Below are positions 42,776 to 52,160 of a stretch of 64,000 nt of DNA, in pieces. This DNA is from Alistipes_A hominis (lineage in GTDB: Bacteria; Bacteroidota; Bacteroidia; Bacteroidales; Rikenellaceae). Where the stretch lies: the NCBI RefSeq assembly GCF_014288115.1, contig NZ_JACOOK010000003.1, forward strand, positions 186,001 through 250,000, written 5' to 3'. A program made the translations under genes and the position numbers. The number at the start of each line of letters is the position of its first letter. Position 1 is the first letter of the stretch. The notes beneath the pieces are model-generated. The model did not search any database and was not told where the DNA came from. It was given only the letters and a program-made list of their open reading frames with translations.

Positions 42776-43930
42776 CTAAAACGCTTTTTTGTACACTTCG
42801 AGGATCTCTTCGACTACGGCCTTGCGCGGGTTGCCCGGCGTGCAAACGTCGTTGAAAGCGGCCTGAGCCAGCGTCGGAAGACCGCTTTCGGGTACGCCCA
42901 GTTCGCTGAGGTGCTGCGGGATGCGTACTTTGACGGCCAGCGCTTTCACTGCGTCTACGGCAGCTTGTGCGGCCTGGTCGTCATCCATGGCGGAGGTGTC
43001 GACGCCCATCGCTTCGGCGATCGTGCGGTATTTGGCTTTGGCGGCTTCCTTGTTGTACTCCATCACGAACGGCAGCAGCAGCGCGTTGGCCACGCCGTGC
43101 GGAATGTCGTAGTAAGCTCCCAGCGGGTGCGCCATGCCGTGCACCAGGCCGAGGCCGACGTTCGAGAAGGCCATGCCGGCGATGTACTGCGCGGTAGCCA
43201 TGCCGTCGCGGGCTTCGATGTCGGACGGATTCTCGACGGCTTTGGGCAGCCATTTGGCGATCATTTCGATCGCTTTGATCTCGAACATGTCGCTCATTTC
43301 CCAGGCGCCGAGCGTGATCAGTCCCTCGATCGCATGGGTCAGCGCGTCCATACCGGTCGCGGCGGTCAGTCCGCGCGGCATCGACAGCATCAGTTCGGGG
43401 TCGATGATCGCCAGCGTCGGGATGTCGTTCGGGTCTACGCAGACCATTTTCTTCACGTTTTCTTCGTCGGTGATGACGTAGTTGATCGTCACTTCGGCGG
43501 CGGTGCCTGCGGTGGTGGGCAGCGCGATTACCGGAACCGATTTCTTTTTCGTATTGGCGACGCCTTCCAGCGAAGTCACGTCCGCGAATTCCGGGTTGTT
43601 GATGATGATTCCGACCGCTTTCGAAGTGTCCATCGACGAACCGCCCCCGATAGCTACGATAAAGTCGGCGCCGGCGGCTTTGAATGCCGCGATCCCGTTT
43701 TTCACGTTCTTTACGGTCGGGTTCGGTTTCACTTCGTCGAACATTTCGAACGGAATGCCGGCGGCTTTCAGTACGTCGGTCACCTGTGCGGCCACGCCGA
43801 ATTTCACCAGGTCTTTGTCGGTTACGACCAACGCTTTTTTGTAGCCGCGTTTTGCGACCTCTTCTGCGATCACTTTTCTTGAGCCTGCCCCGAAATAGGA
43901 GGTCTCGTTGAGAATCATTCTATAAGCCAT
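42776..43930 (-). CDS. fucO: Lactaldehyde reductase (iron-dependent alcohol dehydrogenase)
   Basis: A 384-residue group III alcohol dehydrogenase. The NAD-binding domain has the glycine motif VAIGGGSSMDTSKAVG and ALPTTAGTAAEVT. The iron ligands appear in GMDALTHAIEGL (Asp and His), LVHGMAHPLGAYYDIPHGVANA (two His), and the length fits FucO, which reduces L-lactaldehyde to 1,2-propanediol. It may also reduce other aldehydes. It has its own promoter, a leader of about 145 bases, and a terminator, so is monocistronic. No fucose catabolic genes adjoin; mgsA elsewhere in the window could supply the methylglyoxal route to lactaldehyde. Confidence 0.9.
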   Translation of the reverse strand: MAYRMILNETSYFGAGSRKVIAEEVAKRGYKKALVVTDKDLVKFGVAAQVTDVLKAAGIPFEMFDEVKPNPTVKNVKNGIAAFKAAGADFIVAIGGGSSMDTSKAVGIIINNPEFADVTSLEGVANTKKKSVPVIALPTTAGTAAEVTINYVITDEENVKKMVCVDPNDIPTLAIIDPELMLSMPRGLTAATGMDALTHAIEGLITLGAWEMSDMFEIKAIEMIAKWLPKAVENPSDIEARDGMATAQYIAGMAFSNVGLGLVHGMAHPLGAYYDIPHGVANALLLPFVMEYNKEAAKAKYRTIAEAMGVDTSAMDDDQAAQAAVDAVKALAVKVRIPQHLSELGVPESGLPTLAQAAFNDVCTPGNPRKAVVEEILEVYKKAF

Positions 43931-44078
43931 AGCGATTTATATTAAAAAAAATTAAGAATAATCGTCGAAGTCCGGCAGGATCGTCCGGCGTCGCCCGTTC
44001 GCGGCGGTAGTCTGTAATCGGCAAACCGTTCGGAATGAAAGGGTTCGGCATAAGGCTGTCCGGCCTCTTTTTGCGTCG

Positions 44079-44110
44079 CAAAGGTACGATAAAAAAGCCA
44101 ATTAATGAAA
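44079..44110 (-). promoter_or_regulatory. Promoter of fucO
   Basis: On the reverse strand TTTC (44110-44107), 20 bases and TACCTTTG (44086-44079) match the Bacteroidetes promoter. The resulting leader of about 145 bases is long enough to hold regulation, though no structure was recognised. Confidence 0.5.
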
Positions 44111-44133
44111 TGTTTTTTCGCCCGGTACGATTC

Positions 44134-44919
44134 TCAGGCGGCAGGCAGGGCTTTCGCCGCATCGGCTTTGGCCCGCATCCGAGCGGCGCGGCTGAAACTG
44201 TCGGGATGCGTCGAAAACAACTGCAGTACTGCGTCGGCCTGTCCGTCTTTCCGCTGCGAGGTGCGATGGATTTTTTCGAGGGCGCTGGCCATCGCATACG
44301 GGTCGTAGCCGTTGCGCTGCAAAAAACCGAAACTGAAATCGTCGGCCGCGTACTCTTGTCCCTGTGAGAATTGCGATCCGGCCAGTTTCTCGGCGAGCGA
44401 TCCCCATTGCGAACTGCTCAGCGAACCGATCACGCCGCCCGTCGCGCCCAGCGCATTCCGGGCCGCCGAAGTCAGGTAGGCCTTGCGCATGGCGCTCAGC
44501 GTGTCGCTGTTGCGGATATGTCCCATTTCGTGACCGACGATCGCCATCAGTTCGTCGTCGTTCATCAGATCCATCAGCCCGGAGAAAATGCGGATACTGC
44601 CGTCGGCCGTTGCGAAGGCGTTGATTTGCGCGGTTTTGTAGACGCGGAAATTCAGCGGAACGCCGTTAACGGCTACGTAGCGCGACGTCAGTCGATCGAG
44701 GCGTTCCGCGTAGGGATCGTCTATCGGCAGCAGCGCGTTTTGCGCGTCGGCATAGTCGATGTATTTGCGGGCCATCTGCATCACGTGCTCGTCTTTCAGC
44801 GTGGCGGCCTGCAACACGTCGACCGTCGCCTGCAACGCGGGGTTCGGCAGCCGGATCCGCGAGCGGGTCACGACGATGATGTAGATGATCAGAACGATGA
44901 TCGCGACTTTCAGCAGCAT
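44134..44919 (-). CDS. M48-family zinc metallopeptidase
   Basis: A 261-residue membrane-anchored peptidase. A single N-terminal hydrophobic segment (VAIIVLIIYIIVV) precedes the peptidase domain. The zinc site is VGHEMGHIRNSD (His130, Glu131, His134) with the third ligand Glu189 in QGQEYAADDF, as in M48C enzymes such as BepA/LoiP. The C-terminal STHPDSFSRAARM is also typical. It probably acts in outer-membrane protein or envelope quality control in the periplasm. It is divergent from gcvT. No TPR domain is present, unlike BepA. Confidence 0.88.
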   Translation of the reverse strand: MLLKVAIIVLIIYIIVVTRSRIRLPNPALQATVDVLQAATLKDEHVMQMARKYIDYADAQNALLPIDDPYAERLDRLTSRYVAVNGVPLNFRVYKTAQINAFATADGSIRIFSGLMDLMNDDELMAIVGHEMGHIRNSDTLSAMRKAYLTSAARNALGATGGVIGSLSSSQWGSLAEKLAGSQFSQGQEYAADDFSFGFLQRNGYDPYAMASALEKIHRTSQRKDGQADAVLQLFSTHPDSFSRAARMRAKADAAKALPAA

Positions 44920-44999
44920 ACGTTTTCCGTCGAATTTAGAAATCCGGTATAAAATTAGGATAAATTGGCGTATTTTCGCAAAAAAAATGCAACCGATCT

Positions 45000-46115
45000 A
45001 TGAAAACCACTCCTTTTACCCGCTATCATGTTGAGAATGGCGCCCGGATGGCCGAATTCGCCGGCTACCACATGCCGATCGAATTCACCGGAATCAACGA
45101 CGAACATGCGGCCGTGCGTGAACGGGCCGGCGTTTTCGATGTGAGCCATATGGGGGAGATCTGGGTCAAAGGGCCCCGTGCCGCGGAATTCCTGCAATAC
45201 GTTACGACGAACGACATCCGCGCGCTGCGTGACGGGAAGGTACAGTATTCCTGTCTGCCGAACGGTCGCGGGGGAATCGTGGACGACATTCTGATTTACC
45301 GGATCGACGCCGGGACATTTCTGTTGGTGGTCAATGCGTCGAACGTCGGCAAAGACTGGTCGCACCTGGTCGCACAGGGCGAAAAATTCGAAATGCGGCC
45401 CGGGAGGGAGCTTTACGACGCTTCGGACGAGATCGCGCAGCTCGCCGTGCAGGGGCCGCTGGCGATGCGGATCGTGCAGCGGTTGTGTCCGGAACGGGTC
45501 GAGAATCTCGAATATTATACGTTCGTAAAGACCGAGGTGGCCGGCATCGGGAATGCGATTCTTTCCGCGACGGGCTATACCGGCGCCGGAGGGTGTGAAA
45601 TTTATGTGGCGGCGAAGGACGCTCCCCGGTTGTGGGATGCTTTGTGGCGTGCGGGCGCGGAGTACGGTTTGCAGAATATCGGTCTCGGTGCCCGCGATAC
45701 GCTGCGCCTGGAGATGGGTTTCTGCCTTTACGGGAACGACATCGACGATACGACTTCGCCGGTCGAGGCCGGCCTCGGCTGGATTACGAAGCCGGTCGAC
45801 GGCAACGACTTCATCGACCGGCCGCTGTTCGAAGTCCAGAAAAAGGAGGGGACGGAACGGCGTCTGGTCGGTTTCGAACTGACCGAACGGGGGATTCCCC
45901 GGCACGGTTACGCGCTTGCGGCTCCGGACGGGCGGACGATCGGGGCGGTGACTTCCGGAACGATGTCGCCGACGCTGAAAAAAGGGATCGGCATGGGGTA
46001 CGTGCAGAGCGCTTTCGCCGCTCCGGGTACGGATATCGACGTGGTGATCCGCAATAAGCCCGTTCGGGCCCGGGTCGTGAAGATGCCTTTCTTGAAACGA
46101 CGGGAAGCGGAGTAG
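45000..46115 (+). CDS. gcvT: Aminomethyltransferase (glycine cleavage T protein)
   Basis: A 371-residue folate-dependent enzyme of the glycine cleavage system. It transfers the methylene group from the H protein to tetrahydrofolate, releasing ammonia. Marks are MPIEFTGINDEHAAVRE, VFDVSHMGEIWV, GGIVDDILIYR, the Arg/Glu-bearing LGARDTLRLEMGFCLYGND and GLGWITKPVDGNDFIDR, and the C-terminal domain with GTMSPTLKKGIGMGYV. A weak -7-like TATTTTCG lies about 22 bases before the start. No gcvH or gcvP is adjacent, so the system is split here. A strong hairpin terminator follows. Confidence 0.96.
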   Translation: MKTTPFTRYHVENGARMAEFAGYHMPIEFTGINDEHAAVRERAGVFDVSHMGEIWVKGPRAAEFLQYVTTNDIRALRDGKVQYSCLPNGRGGIVDDILIYRIDAGTFLLVVNASNVGKDWSHLVAQGEKFEMRPGRELYDASDEIAQLAVQGPLAMRIVQRLCPERVENLEYYTFVKTEVAGIGNAILSATGYTGAGGCEIYVAAKDAPRLWDALWRAGAEYGLQNIGLGARDTLRLEMGFCLYGNDIDDTTSPVEAGLGWITKPVDGNDFIDRPLFEVQKKEGTERRLVGFELTERGIPRHGYALAAPDGRTIGAVTSGTMSPTLKKGIGMGYVQSAFAAPGTDIDVVIRNKPVRARVVKMPFLKRREAE

Positions 46116-46127
46116 TGCGGATATCAG

Positions 46128-46163
46128 ACGAAAGGAGGCGGTTCGCAAACCGCCTCCTTTCGT
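46128..46163. terminator. Bidirectional hairpin terminator
   Basis: A perfect 16-bp stem (ACGAAAGGAGGCGGTT with its complement) and a 4-base loop, followed by TTTT, lies between convergent gcvT and the Nudix gene. Confidence 0.9.
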
Positions 46164-46201
46164 TTTTGTTATGAAATCGTCTTTCTCTCGGCCGTCGCCG
46201 G

Positions 46202-46798
46202 TTATTTTGCATCCGCTTCGCCGAGCAGCGTTTCGATTCGCGGCGCCAGGTCGCGGAAGTCGGGAATGGCGGCCAGTTCGTCGAGAGAGACCCAGCGGAA
46301 AGCGTCGGATTCGTTCCGGTCGATCATCACCCGGTCGTCGTCGCCGTCGAACAGGAAGACGAACCGCATGTCGTGGTGCGTGTGTTCCGCTTCGTTTTTC
46401 GCAGCGCAAGCGGGGATGTAGTGCGAGTCCATGTCCAGCGGCAGCGCCGTTTCGCCCGGAAACGTCAGCGGCGTCAGTTGTTCGCTGCGGATGCCCGTCT
46501 CTTCGGCAATCTCGCGGTAGGCGGCGTCCAGCACCGAGTCGTCCGCCGCTTCGACGTGTCCGCCGGGTTGCAACCATTTGCCGAGTTGGCGGTGTTTGAG
46601 CAGCAGTACCCGGCGGCTCGCCCGACTGACGATCACGCCGCCGGCGGTGATATGGCCGGCGAAGTTTTTGCGGTCGTACAGCGATTCCCCGTCGAACCGG
46701 GCGACGAATTCCGTGAACGGCCCGGTTTCGGCTTTTTCTTCGGGAAAATGCCTGAAATAGCGTTTTTGTAAACGCCGGATGTCTTTGCGCAGATCCAT
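46202..46798 (-). CDS. Nudix hydrolase
   Basis: A 198-residue Nudix enzyme. The complete Nudix box is present: GGHVEAADDSVLDAAYREIAEETG (glycine, then REIAEE metal-binding core). N-terminal residues 1-60 form a lead domain with FARFDGESLYDRKN-like sequence, and strand VLLLKHRQLGKWLQPGG precedes the box. It hydrolyses a nucleoside diphosphate linked to some other moiety; the substrate cannot be read. It begins 11 bases after bglX on the same strand, so is probably cotranscribed with that gene. The C terminus ends in EAD AK-type polar residues. Confidence 0.85.
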   Translation of the reverse strand: MDLRKDIRRLQKRYFRHFPEEKAETGPFTEFVARFDGESLYDRKNFAGHITAGGVIVSRASRRVLLLKHRQLGKWLQPGGHVEAADDSVLDAAYREIAEETGIRSEQLTPLTFPGETALPLDMDSHYIPACAAKNEAEHTHHDMRFVFLFDGDDDRVMIDRNESDAFRWVSLDELAAIPDFRDLAPRIETLLGEADAK

Positions 46799-46809
46799 TC
46801 GGGGAAGGG

Positions 46810-49047
46810 CTATTTTGTCCAGTTTATTTTGGCCGTCTTGACGTCGCGGGAGTTCGGACCGATGCAGACGTTGAACTCTCCGGGTTCCCAGACGTGCTCC
46901 AGTTCGCTGTTGTAGAATTTCAAGTCGGCAGTTGTGATGCGGAACGTTACGCCCTGCGTTTCGCCGGGTTTCAGCGTGATCCGGCGGAAGTTTTTCAGTT
47001 CCCTGACCGGTCGCGAGATGCTGGCCACCGGATCGCCGATGTAGAGCTGGACGATTTCGTCGCCCGTGCGGGTGCCGGTGTTGGTTACTTTGACCGTGGC
47101 GTTTATCGTCCCGCTACCGCCCGAAGCGACCGCCCGGTCGAGCTGGATGTCGCTGTAATCGAACGTCGTGTAGCTCAGCCCGTATCCGAACGGATAGACC
47201 GGATCGTTCGTAATGTCGAGGTATTTGGTCGTCGCCCAGAAGTCGGCGCGGTACGGCCGTCCGGTATTCAGCGAGTTGTAGTACAGCGGGAGTTGGCCTA
47301 CGCTCTGCGGGAAGGTCGCGGTCAGTTTGCCCGACGGTACGCGGTCGCCGAACAGTACGTCGGCCAGCGCGTAGCCGGCCATCGTTCCGCCGTGCCAGGC
47401 TTCGAGAATCGCGTCGAACCGTTCGTTCTCCCACGACAGGGTCAGCGGGCGTCCGCTCATGATCGCCACGACGACCGGTTTACCTGTATCGTGCAGCGCT
47501 TTGAGCAACGCTTTCTGGCATTCCGGAAGTCCGATGTCCGAGCGCGAGCGCGCTTCGCCCGACCAGCCGCTCGGTTCGCCGACCGTGGCGACGATCACGT
47601 CGGCGTCTTTGGCCGTTTCGAGCGCCTGTTCGATCAACGTTTCGGTCGGCGTCGTGTTTTTCCCGGTCTGAGCCAGCAGCATCGGTTCCTCGGTCAGGTT
47701 CGATCCCTGTGCATAGACCACTTCGGCCCGGTCGCCGACGACCTCTTTGACGGCTTCGAAAATGCTGCGTGCCGGGGCTTCTTCGCGCAGCATGACCCAG
47801 GTGCCGAACAGTTCGCCGCGCGTGTTGCCCATCGGGCCGATCACGGCGATCTTGCCGGTTTTTTGCAGCGGCAGGATTTGCCGGTCGTTTTTCAGCAGCA
47901 CGATCGACTCTCCGGCCAGTTCGCGCGCCGTTTGCAAATATTCGGGCGACAGGGCCTTTTTCTGGCGTTCGGGATCGGTGTACTGGTACGGGTTGTCGAA
48001 CAGTCCCAGTTTGTATTTGGCTTCGAGGATGCGGCGGCACGCCTGGTCGATCTCCTGCCGGGTTACCTTCCCTTCGTCAAGCGATTTTTTCAGCGTCCAG
48101 ATAAAAGCGTTCGCGCCCATGTCCATGTCGAGCCCGGCTTTCAGCGCCAGCGCCGCGACCTGCTGTAGGTCTCCCATGCCGTGGGCGGTCATTTCGCCGA
48201 CCGATCCGGCGTCCGAAACCACGAACCCGTCGAATTTCCATTGGTCGCGCAGTACGTCGGTCAGCAGCCAGCGGTTGCCGGTCGCCGGAATTCCGTCTAC
48301 GACGTTGAACGACGACATGAAGCTGCCTGCGCCGGCTTCGGCTGCCGCCTTGTACGGCGGCAGGTAATAATTGTACATTGCTACGCGGCTCATGTCCACC
48401 GTGTTGTAATCCCGTCCGGCTTCCGATGCGCCGTACAGCGCGTAGTGCTTGACGCAGGCCATCACGGTGTTCGGCGCCGACAGGTCGTCGCCCTGGTATC
48501 CTTTTACCATCGCCTTGGCTATTTCCGACCCCCACCACGGATCTTCGCCGGAACCTTCGGCGATTCGGCCCCAACGGGCGTCGCGGGCGATATCGACCAT
48601 CGGCGAGTAGAACCAGTTGATGCCGAAAGCCGAAGCCTCTTCGGCAGCGATCCGAGCGCTTTTTCGGATCAGTTCCGGATTCCAACTGCACGAGATGGCC
48701 AGCGGGATCGGAAATATGGTTTTATAGCCGTGGATCACGTCGAGACCGATCAGCAGCGGAATGCCGAGCCGCGACTCCTTGACGGCGATCTCCTGCGCTT
48801 TTTGCGTCGCGGCGGGGTCCATGCCGCCGGTTGCGCTGAGATATCCTTTGCGGATCGCTTCGTCCTGGCCTACGGCGGCGCCTACGACGCCCGGAACGCC
48901 CCCGGAAGCGAGGTTCAACTGCCCCAGTTTTTCGTCGAGGGTCATTTTGCTCATCAGGTCGTCGATGAATGCGTCCATTTTCGGGTCGCGTTGTCCGTAT
49001 GCCAGCGAAGCGCACAGCAAGGTAAGCGACAGTAACAATTTTTTCAT
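46810..49047 (-). CDS. bglX: Family 3 glycoside hydrolase (beta-glucosidase)
   Basis: A 745-residue periplasmic enzyme with signal peptide (LLLSLTLLCASLAYGQ). The GH3 N-terminal TIM barrel has LLIGLDVIHGYKTIFPIP, the substrate-binding KHYALYGASEAGRDYN and the nucleophile Asp in FVVSDAGSVGEM. The alpha/beta C domain has IAVIGPMGNTRGELFGTW and GEPSGWSGEARSR, and a fibronectin III-like domain ends the protein (FRRITLKPGETQGV). It resembles BglX, which releases glucose from beta-linked oligosaccharides. Gene symbol by overall resemblance. A Nudix gene follows. The start at 49047 gives the expected signal peptide. Confidence 0.93.
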   Translation of the reverse strand: MKKLLLSLTLLCASLAYGQRDPKMDAFIDDLMSKMTLDEKLGQLNLASGGVPGVVGAAVGQDEAIRKGYLSATGGMDPAATQKAQEIAVKESRLGIPLLIGLDVIHGYKTIFPIPLAISCSWNPELIRKSARIAAEEASAFGINWFYSPMVDIARDARWGRIAEGSGEDPWWGSEIAKAMVKGYQGDDLSAPNTVMACVKHYALYGASEAGRDYNTVDMSRVAMYNYYLPPYKAAAEAGAGSFMSSFNVVDGIPATGNRWLLTDVLRDQWKFDGFVVSDAGSVGEMTAHGMGDLQQVAALALKAGLDMDMGANAFIWTLKKSLDEGKVTRQEIDQACRRILEAKYKLGLFDNPYQYTDPERQKKALSPEYLQTARELAGESIVLLKNDRQILPLQKTGKIAVIGPMGNTRGELFGTWVMLREEAPARSIFEAVKEVVGDRAEVVYAQGSNLTEEPMLLAQTGKNTTPTETLIEQALETAKDADVIVATVGEPSGWSGEARSRSDIGLPECQKALLKALHDTGKPVVVAIMSGRPLTLSWENERFDAILEAWHGGTMAGYALADVLFGDRVPSGKLTATFPQSVGQLPLYYNSLNTGRPYRADFWATTKYLDITNDPVYPFGYGLSYTTFDYSDIQLDRAVASGGSGTINATVKVTNTGTRTGDEIVQLYIGDPVASISRPVRELKNFRRITLKPGETQGVTFRITTADLKFYNSELEHVWEPGEFNVCIGPNSRDVKTAKINWTK

Positions 49048-49148
49048 GGTCGGGTTATGCGTGTTGGTTTAGGTTTGTCATGATCGGCGAACGACGACAA
49101 CCTGCAGCAGGAATGTCGTCGTTCGCAGTATGTGGTCGAAACACCGAA

Positions 49149-49628
49149 CTATTGATTCAGCGTCCGTTCGATATAACTTTTGTAATCTTTCACCACCGGG
49201 CAGTAGTTGCTGCCGAACAGCGGCGACGAGATCAGGAAATCGGCCGTCGAACGGTTGATCGCCGTGGGCACGTTGTACAGCGTCGCCAGACGCAGCAGCG
49301 CTTTTACGTCCACGTCGTGGGGCTGGGCCTGCATCGGATCCCAGAAGAAGATCACCGCTTCGACCTTGCCTTCGGCAATCATCGCGCCCAACTGCTGATC
49401 GCCGCCCAGCGGACCCGATTTCAGCAGTACGATATCGACCGCTTCCTCATCGAACTCTTTGCCGCGCCGGTCGCGCAACGTCCGTTCGACCATTTTCCCG
49501 GTCGTTCCGGTGCAGATCAGATGATGTTTCAGCAAAACCTCCCAGTTCCAGTCCACCCATTCGGCCAGGTCGCGCTTCATGTTGTCATGAGCGACCAGGG
49601 CCACGCTCTTTCTGTTTTCCATAACCAT
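49149..49628 (-). CDS. mgsA: Methylglyoxal synthase
   Basis: A 159-residue enzyme that converts dihydroxyacetone phosphate to methylglyoxal and phosphate, a bypass of glycolysis during phosphate or sugar stress. The phosphate-binding VALVAHDNMKRDL and CTGTTG motifs and the catalytic Asp in SGPLGGDQQLGAMIAEG are clear, with DPMQAQPHDVDVKALLRL after them. ATGs at 49628 and 49622 are both possible. It has its own -7 element at 49649-49656. fucO, 6 kb to the left, could use the lactaldehyde formed from methylglyoxal. Confidence 0.95.
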   Translation of the reverse strand: MVMENRKSVALVAHDNMKRDLAEWVDWNWEVLLKHHLICTGTTGKMVERTLRDRRGKEFDEEAVDIVLLKSGPLGGDQQLGAMIAEGKVEAVIFFWDPMQAQPHDVDVKALLRLATLYNVPTAINRSTADFLISSPLFGSNYCPVVKDYKSYIERTLNQ

Positions 49629-49648
49629 TATAATAATACATTACGGCG

Positions 49649-49656
49649 CAAAGGTA
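49649..49656 (-). promoter_or_regulatory. -7 element of mgsA
   Basis: TACCTTTG on the reverse strand, 20 bases before the first mgsA ATG; separates mgsA from the upstream cysQ unit. Confidence 0.4.
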
Positions 49657-49705
49657 CTAAAAGTTCGGCCGAAACGGAACGTTCCCGGTCTAAAATTCCG
49701 GAAGA

Positions 49706-50545
49706 TTACCTGAAATATTTGCTGCGGCATACGAAATGCGGATTGTGCAGCGAGATCTTGTTGTATTGCAATCCCGCGCCCCCGTCGAACGGTTCGACGA
49801 CCCCGCCCGCTTCGCTGAGAATGATCTCTCCGGCGGCCGTATCCCATTCGTAGGTGTTCGACGTGCGGACGTAAATTTCGACGGTACCTTCGGCCAGCAG
49901 GCAGAATTTGAACGAACTGCCCTGCTCGACGATCTCGGCCGCCGGATGAACCGCTTTGATCCGGGCGATGTGTTCGAACGTTTCGTCGGTATTGTGCGAA
50001 CGGCTTACGGCGATGCGGATCGGTTCGTTGGCTTTGTCGCACAGCGGCAGCCGGGTCGTATCGCTCCAGATTTGCGGCAGGTCGAACAACGCTTCGTGGT
50101 CGGGCTCTACGTCGGTTTTCAGGTAGCATCCGGCTCCTTTCAGCGCGAAGTAAATTTTATGGATATACGGAACGTAGATCACCCCGATGTACGGTTCGTT
50201 GTTGTGCATCAGCGCGATGTTGACGGTGAATTCTCCGTTGCCTTTCAGAAATTCCTTGGTGCCGTCCAGCGGGTCGACCATCCAAAACAGATCCCAGTTG
50301 CGCCGCTCTTCGTACAGCAGGTCGCGCCCCTCTTCGCTCAATAGCGGGACGCGGGTCTGGCTCAGGTATTTCTTGATCAGTTCGTGCGCATCCCGGTCGG
50401 CTATCGTGATCGGGGTGTGGTCGCTTTTGATATCCACGGCGAAATCGGCGTCCCCGGTATAGATGTCGATGATGCGCGCCCCGGCGCGGATCGCGGCATT
50501 ATAGGCATTTACCAGCAGGAAGTCGGTTTGTTCTTTGTTCAGCAT
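49706..50545 (-). CDS. cysQ: 3'(2'),5'-bisphosphate nucleotidase CysQ
   Basis: A 279-residue inositol-monophosphatase-fold enzyme. The metal motifs are HTPITIADRDAHELI, the characteristic DPLDGTKEFLKGNGEFTVNIAL and the C-terminal YEWDTAAGEIILSEAGG. It hydrolyses PAP/PAPS to AMP, recycling the by-product of sulfate assimilation and other sulfotransfer. No cys genes are adjacent. It starts 45 bases after the GH31-like gene on the same strand and precedes mgsA by 77. Family length is complete. An inositol phosphatase reading is less likely because of the GTKEFLKGNGEFTV stretch typical of CysQ. Confidence 0.93.
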   Translation of the reverse strand: MLNKEQTDFLLVNAYNAAIRAGARIIDIYTGDADFAVDIKSDHTPITIADRDAHELIKKYLSQTRVPLLSEEGRDLLYEERRNWDLFWMVDPLDGTKEFLKGNGEFTVNIALMHNNEPYIGVIYVPYIHKIYFALKGAGCYLKTDVEPDHEALFDLPQIWSDTTRLPLCDKANEPIRIAVSRSHNTDETFEHIARIKAVHPAAEIVEQGSSFKFCLLAEGTVEIYVRTSNTYEWDTAAGEIILSEAGGVVEPFDGGAGLQYNKISLHNPHFVCRSKYFR

Positions 50546-50590
50546 GGCTGTTCGGTTTTATGGCGTTCGGTTTCAGATTAGGTTCGCATA

Positions 50591-52150
50591 TTATTTGGAG
50601 GATTCGAAGATCGGAATTTCTCCGTCGGCGACGGTTACGGTGGTTACCAGCGGCCCTTTGAAGCGTTCCCCTTTGCGGCTGATCCACACTCCGCGCGGGA
50701 ATCGTACCGTCCGGCTGTCGGACTCGCCGAGCAGCGGGGCCACGAGGTATTTCGACCCGATCATGAACTGGTCGTTGCAGTCGGTGAATCCGTTACGCGG
50801 AAATTCGTATTCCATGTGGCGTACGATGGGTTCGGCCGTGCGGGCGCTCTCCTGAATCAACTGTCGGTAATATTCGCCGATTCTCTCGCGGGCGGTAAAC
50901 GCCGCCTTGCACTGCGCGGCGACCGCCGGATCGGTGATCCGCCACGGGGCGATGTCGAGCGCGGCGACCGGCAATACCGACGAGAGCTGCACGTAACGCA
51001 GCAGCACTTTCGGGTCCCGTGCGACGGAGTCCGACGTCAGGGCCGGATCGGCGCTCACCGTGCTGTACGGGTATCCCAGCAGGTTGGCCGTAAGGATATT
51101 GGATACCATCTCCTGTAAGAGCCCCCATTCCAGCGGACGTTTCGTTTGTAAATCGTGGATATAGGGCGCGAAGCCGTCGCCCCGGCTGATCGTATATTGG
51201 CTGGAGTGGAAATCGTTGCCCAGTTCGCTCCATTTTTTCAGAAATTCGGCGGCCCCGGCATTTGCGAAGCGCGCGTAAGGCAGCGCTCCGTCGCAGTCGA
51301 ACAGGAAGCCGTCGACCCCGAGGCTGTCGTGCAGCACGCCCAATTGCCGGCGAAGCATTTCGTACACGGTCTCCCGCGTGATGTCGTAAAAAGCGCTGTA
51401 TCCGCCGATCCATTCGGCCATTGCCGTGCGTCCGTCGGACAGTTTGACGAATGCTCCGCTGTTGCGGAAAGCGCGGTAAATAGGCCCGTCTCCGCTGACG
51501 AATGGCGTGACGGTCAGCATGAGCCGGAATCCTTTGTCGTGCAATTCGCGGACGAGGGCTGCAAAATCGCCGTACATTTCGATGTTCGGCGTGAAACTGC
51601 CGATCGTCGATTGCCACCCGCCGGGAACGACCAGCGTTCCGGCCGGATAGCCTGCGGCGAGAATGTTCTGTGCATACTGCCGGATGTCGTCGGCCGTAGC
51701 CGAGAACGGAATTTCCGCGCTCATGTCGTACACCGGGGCCGTGAAGAACTCCGCCGCCGGAGTCGGCGCGTTTTCTGCCGGCGGAAAATTCTTATGGCAG
51801 CAGACCAGGTAGGCTTCCCGCAGGGTTTTACCCCCGGTGACGGCTTCGACCTCTTCGATCGGCGATTCGATCCGGAATTCGGTTCCGGTATATTCGATCT
51901 TAAAGGGCGATTTGCTCCAGATGTAGCGTCCCCGGCTCGAAATCAGCAGCGGAGCGACGTTGCTTTTCACCCAGGTGGAAAGGTCCGTTTGCGGAAAAGG
52001 CTCGCTGAGCGGCATCGCCTGTTCGCCCCCGACGAATACACCCCACCACTGTTCTCCCTTCAATACGTCGATTTTCGTACTGTACTGCGCGGCCAGCGAT
52101 TCGCAAAGCAACGCGGCCGCCAGTACCAGTCCTGCTATTTTTTTGTACAT
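50591..52150 (-). CDS. GH31-like glycoside hydrolase, secreted
   Basis: A 519-residue protein with signal peptide (LVLAAALLCESLAAQ). The catalytic-barrel pattern fits glycoside hydrolase family 31: FRLMLTVTPFVSGDGPIYRAF, WIGGYSAFYDITRETVYEM, GVDGFLFDCDGALPYARFA with the nucleophile Asp in that loop, and the YTISRGDGFAPYIHD stretch. At 519 residues it lacks the long C-terminal beta domains of bigger GH31 enzymes. It may act on alpha-glycosides; the substrate is not determined. It follows DUF4286 by 10 bases and precedes cysQ by 45, so the three may form one unit. Function is by family only. Confidence 0.75.
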   Translation of the reverse strand: MYKKIAGLVLAAALLCESLAAQYSTKIDVLKGEQWWGVFVGGEQAMPLSEPFPQTDLSTWVKSNVAPLLISSRGRYIWSKSPFKIEYTGTEFRIESPIEEVEAVTGGKTLREAYLVCCHKNFPPAENAPTPAAEFFTAPVYDMSAEIPFSATADDIRQYAQNILAAGYPAGTLVVPGGWQSTIGSFTPNIEMYGDFAALVRELHDKGFRLMLTVTPFVSGDGPIYRAFRNSGAFVKLSDGRTAMAEWIGGYSAFYDITRETVYEMLRRQLGVLHDSLGVDGFLFDCDGALPYARFANAGAAEFLKKWSELGNDFHSSQYTISRGDGFAPYIHDLQTKRPLEWGLLQEMVSNILTANLLGYPYSTVSADPALTSDSVARDPKVLLRYVQLSSVLPVAALDIAPWRITDPAVAAQCKAAFTARERIGEYYRQLIQESARTAEPIVRHMEYEFPRNGFTDCNDQFMIGSKYLVAPLLGESDSRTVRFPRGVWISRKGERFKGPLVTTVTVADGEIPIFESSK

Positions 52151-52160
52151 ATCCGTTTTG

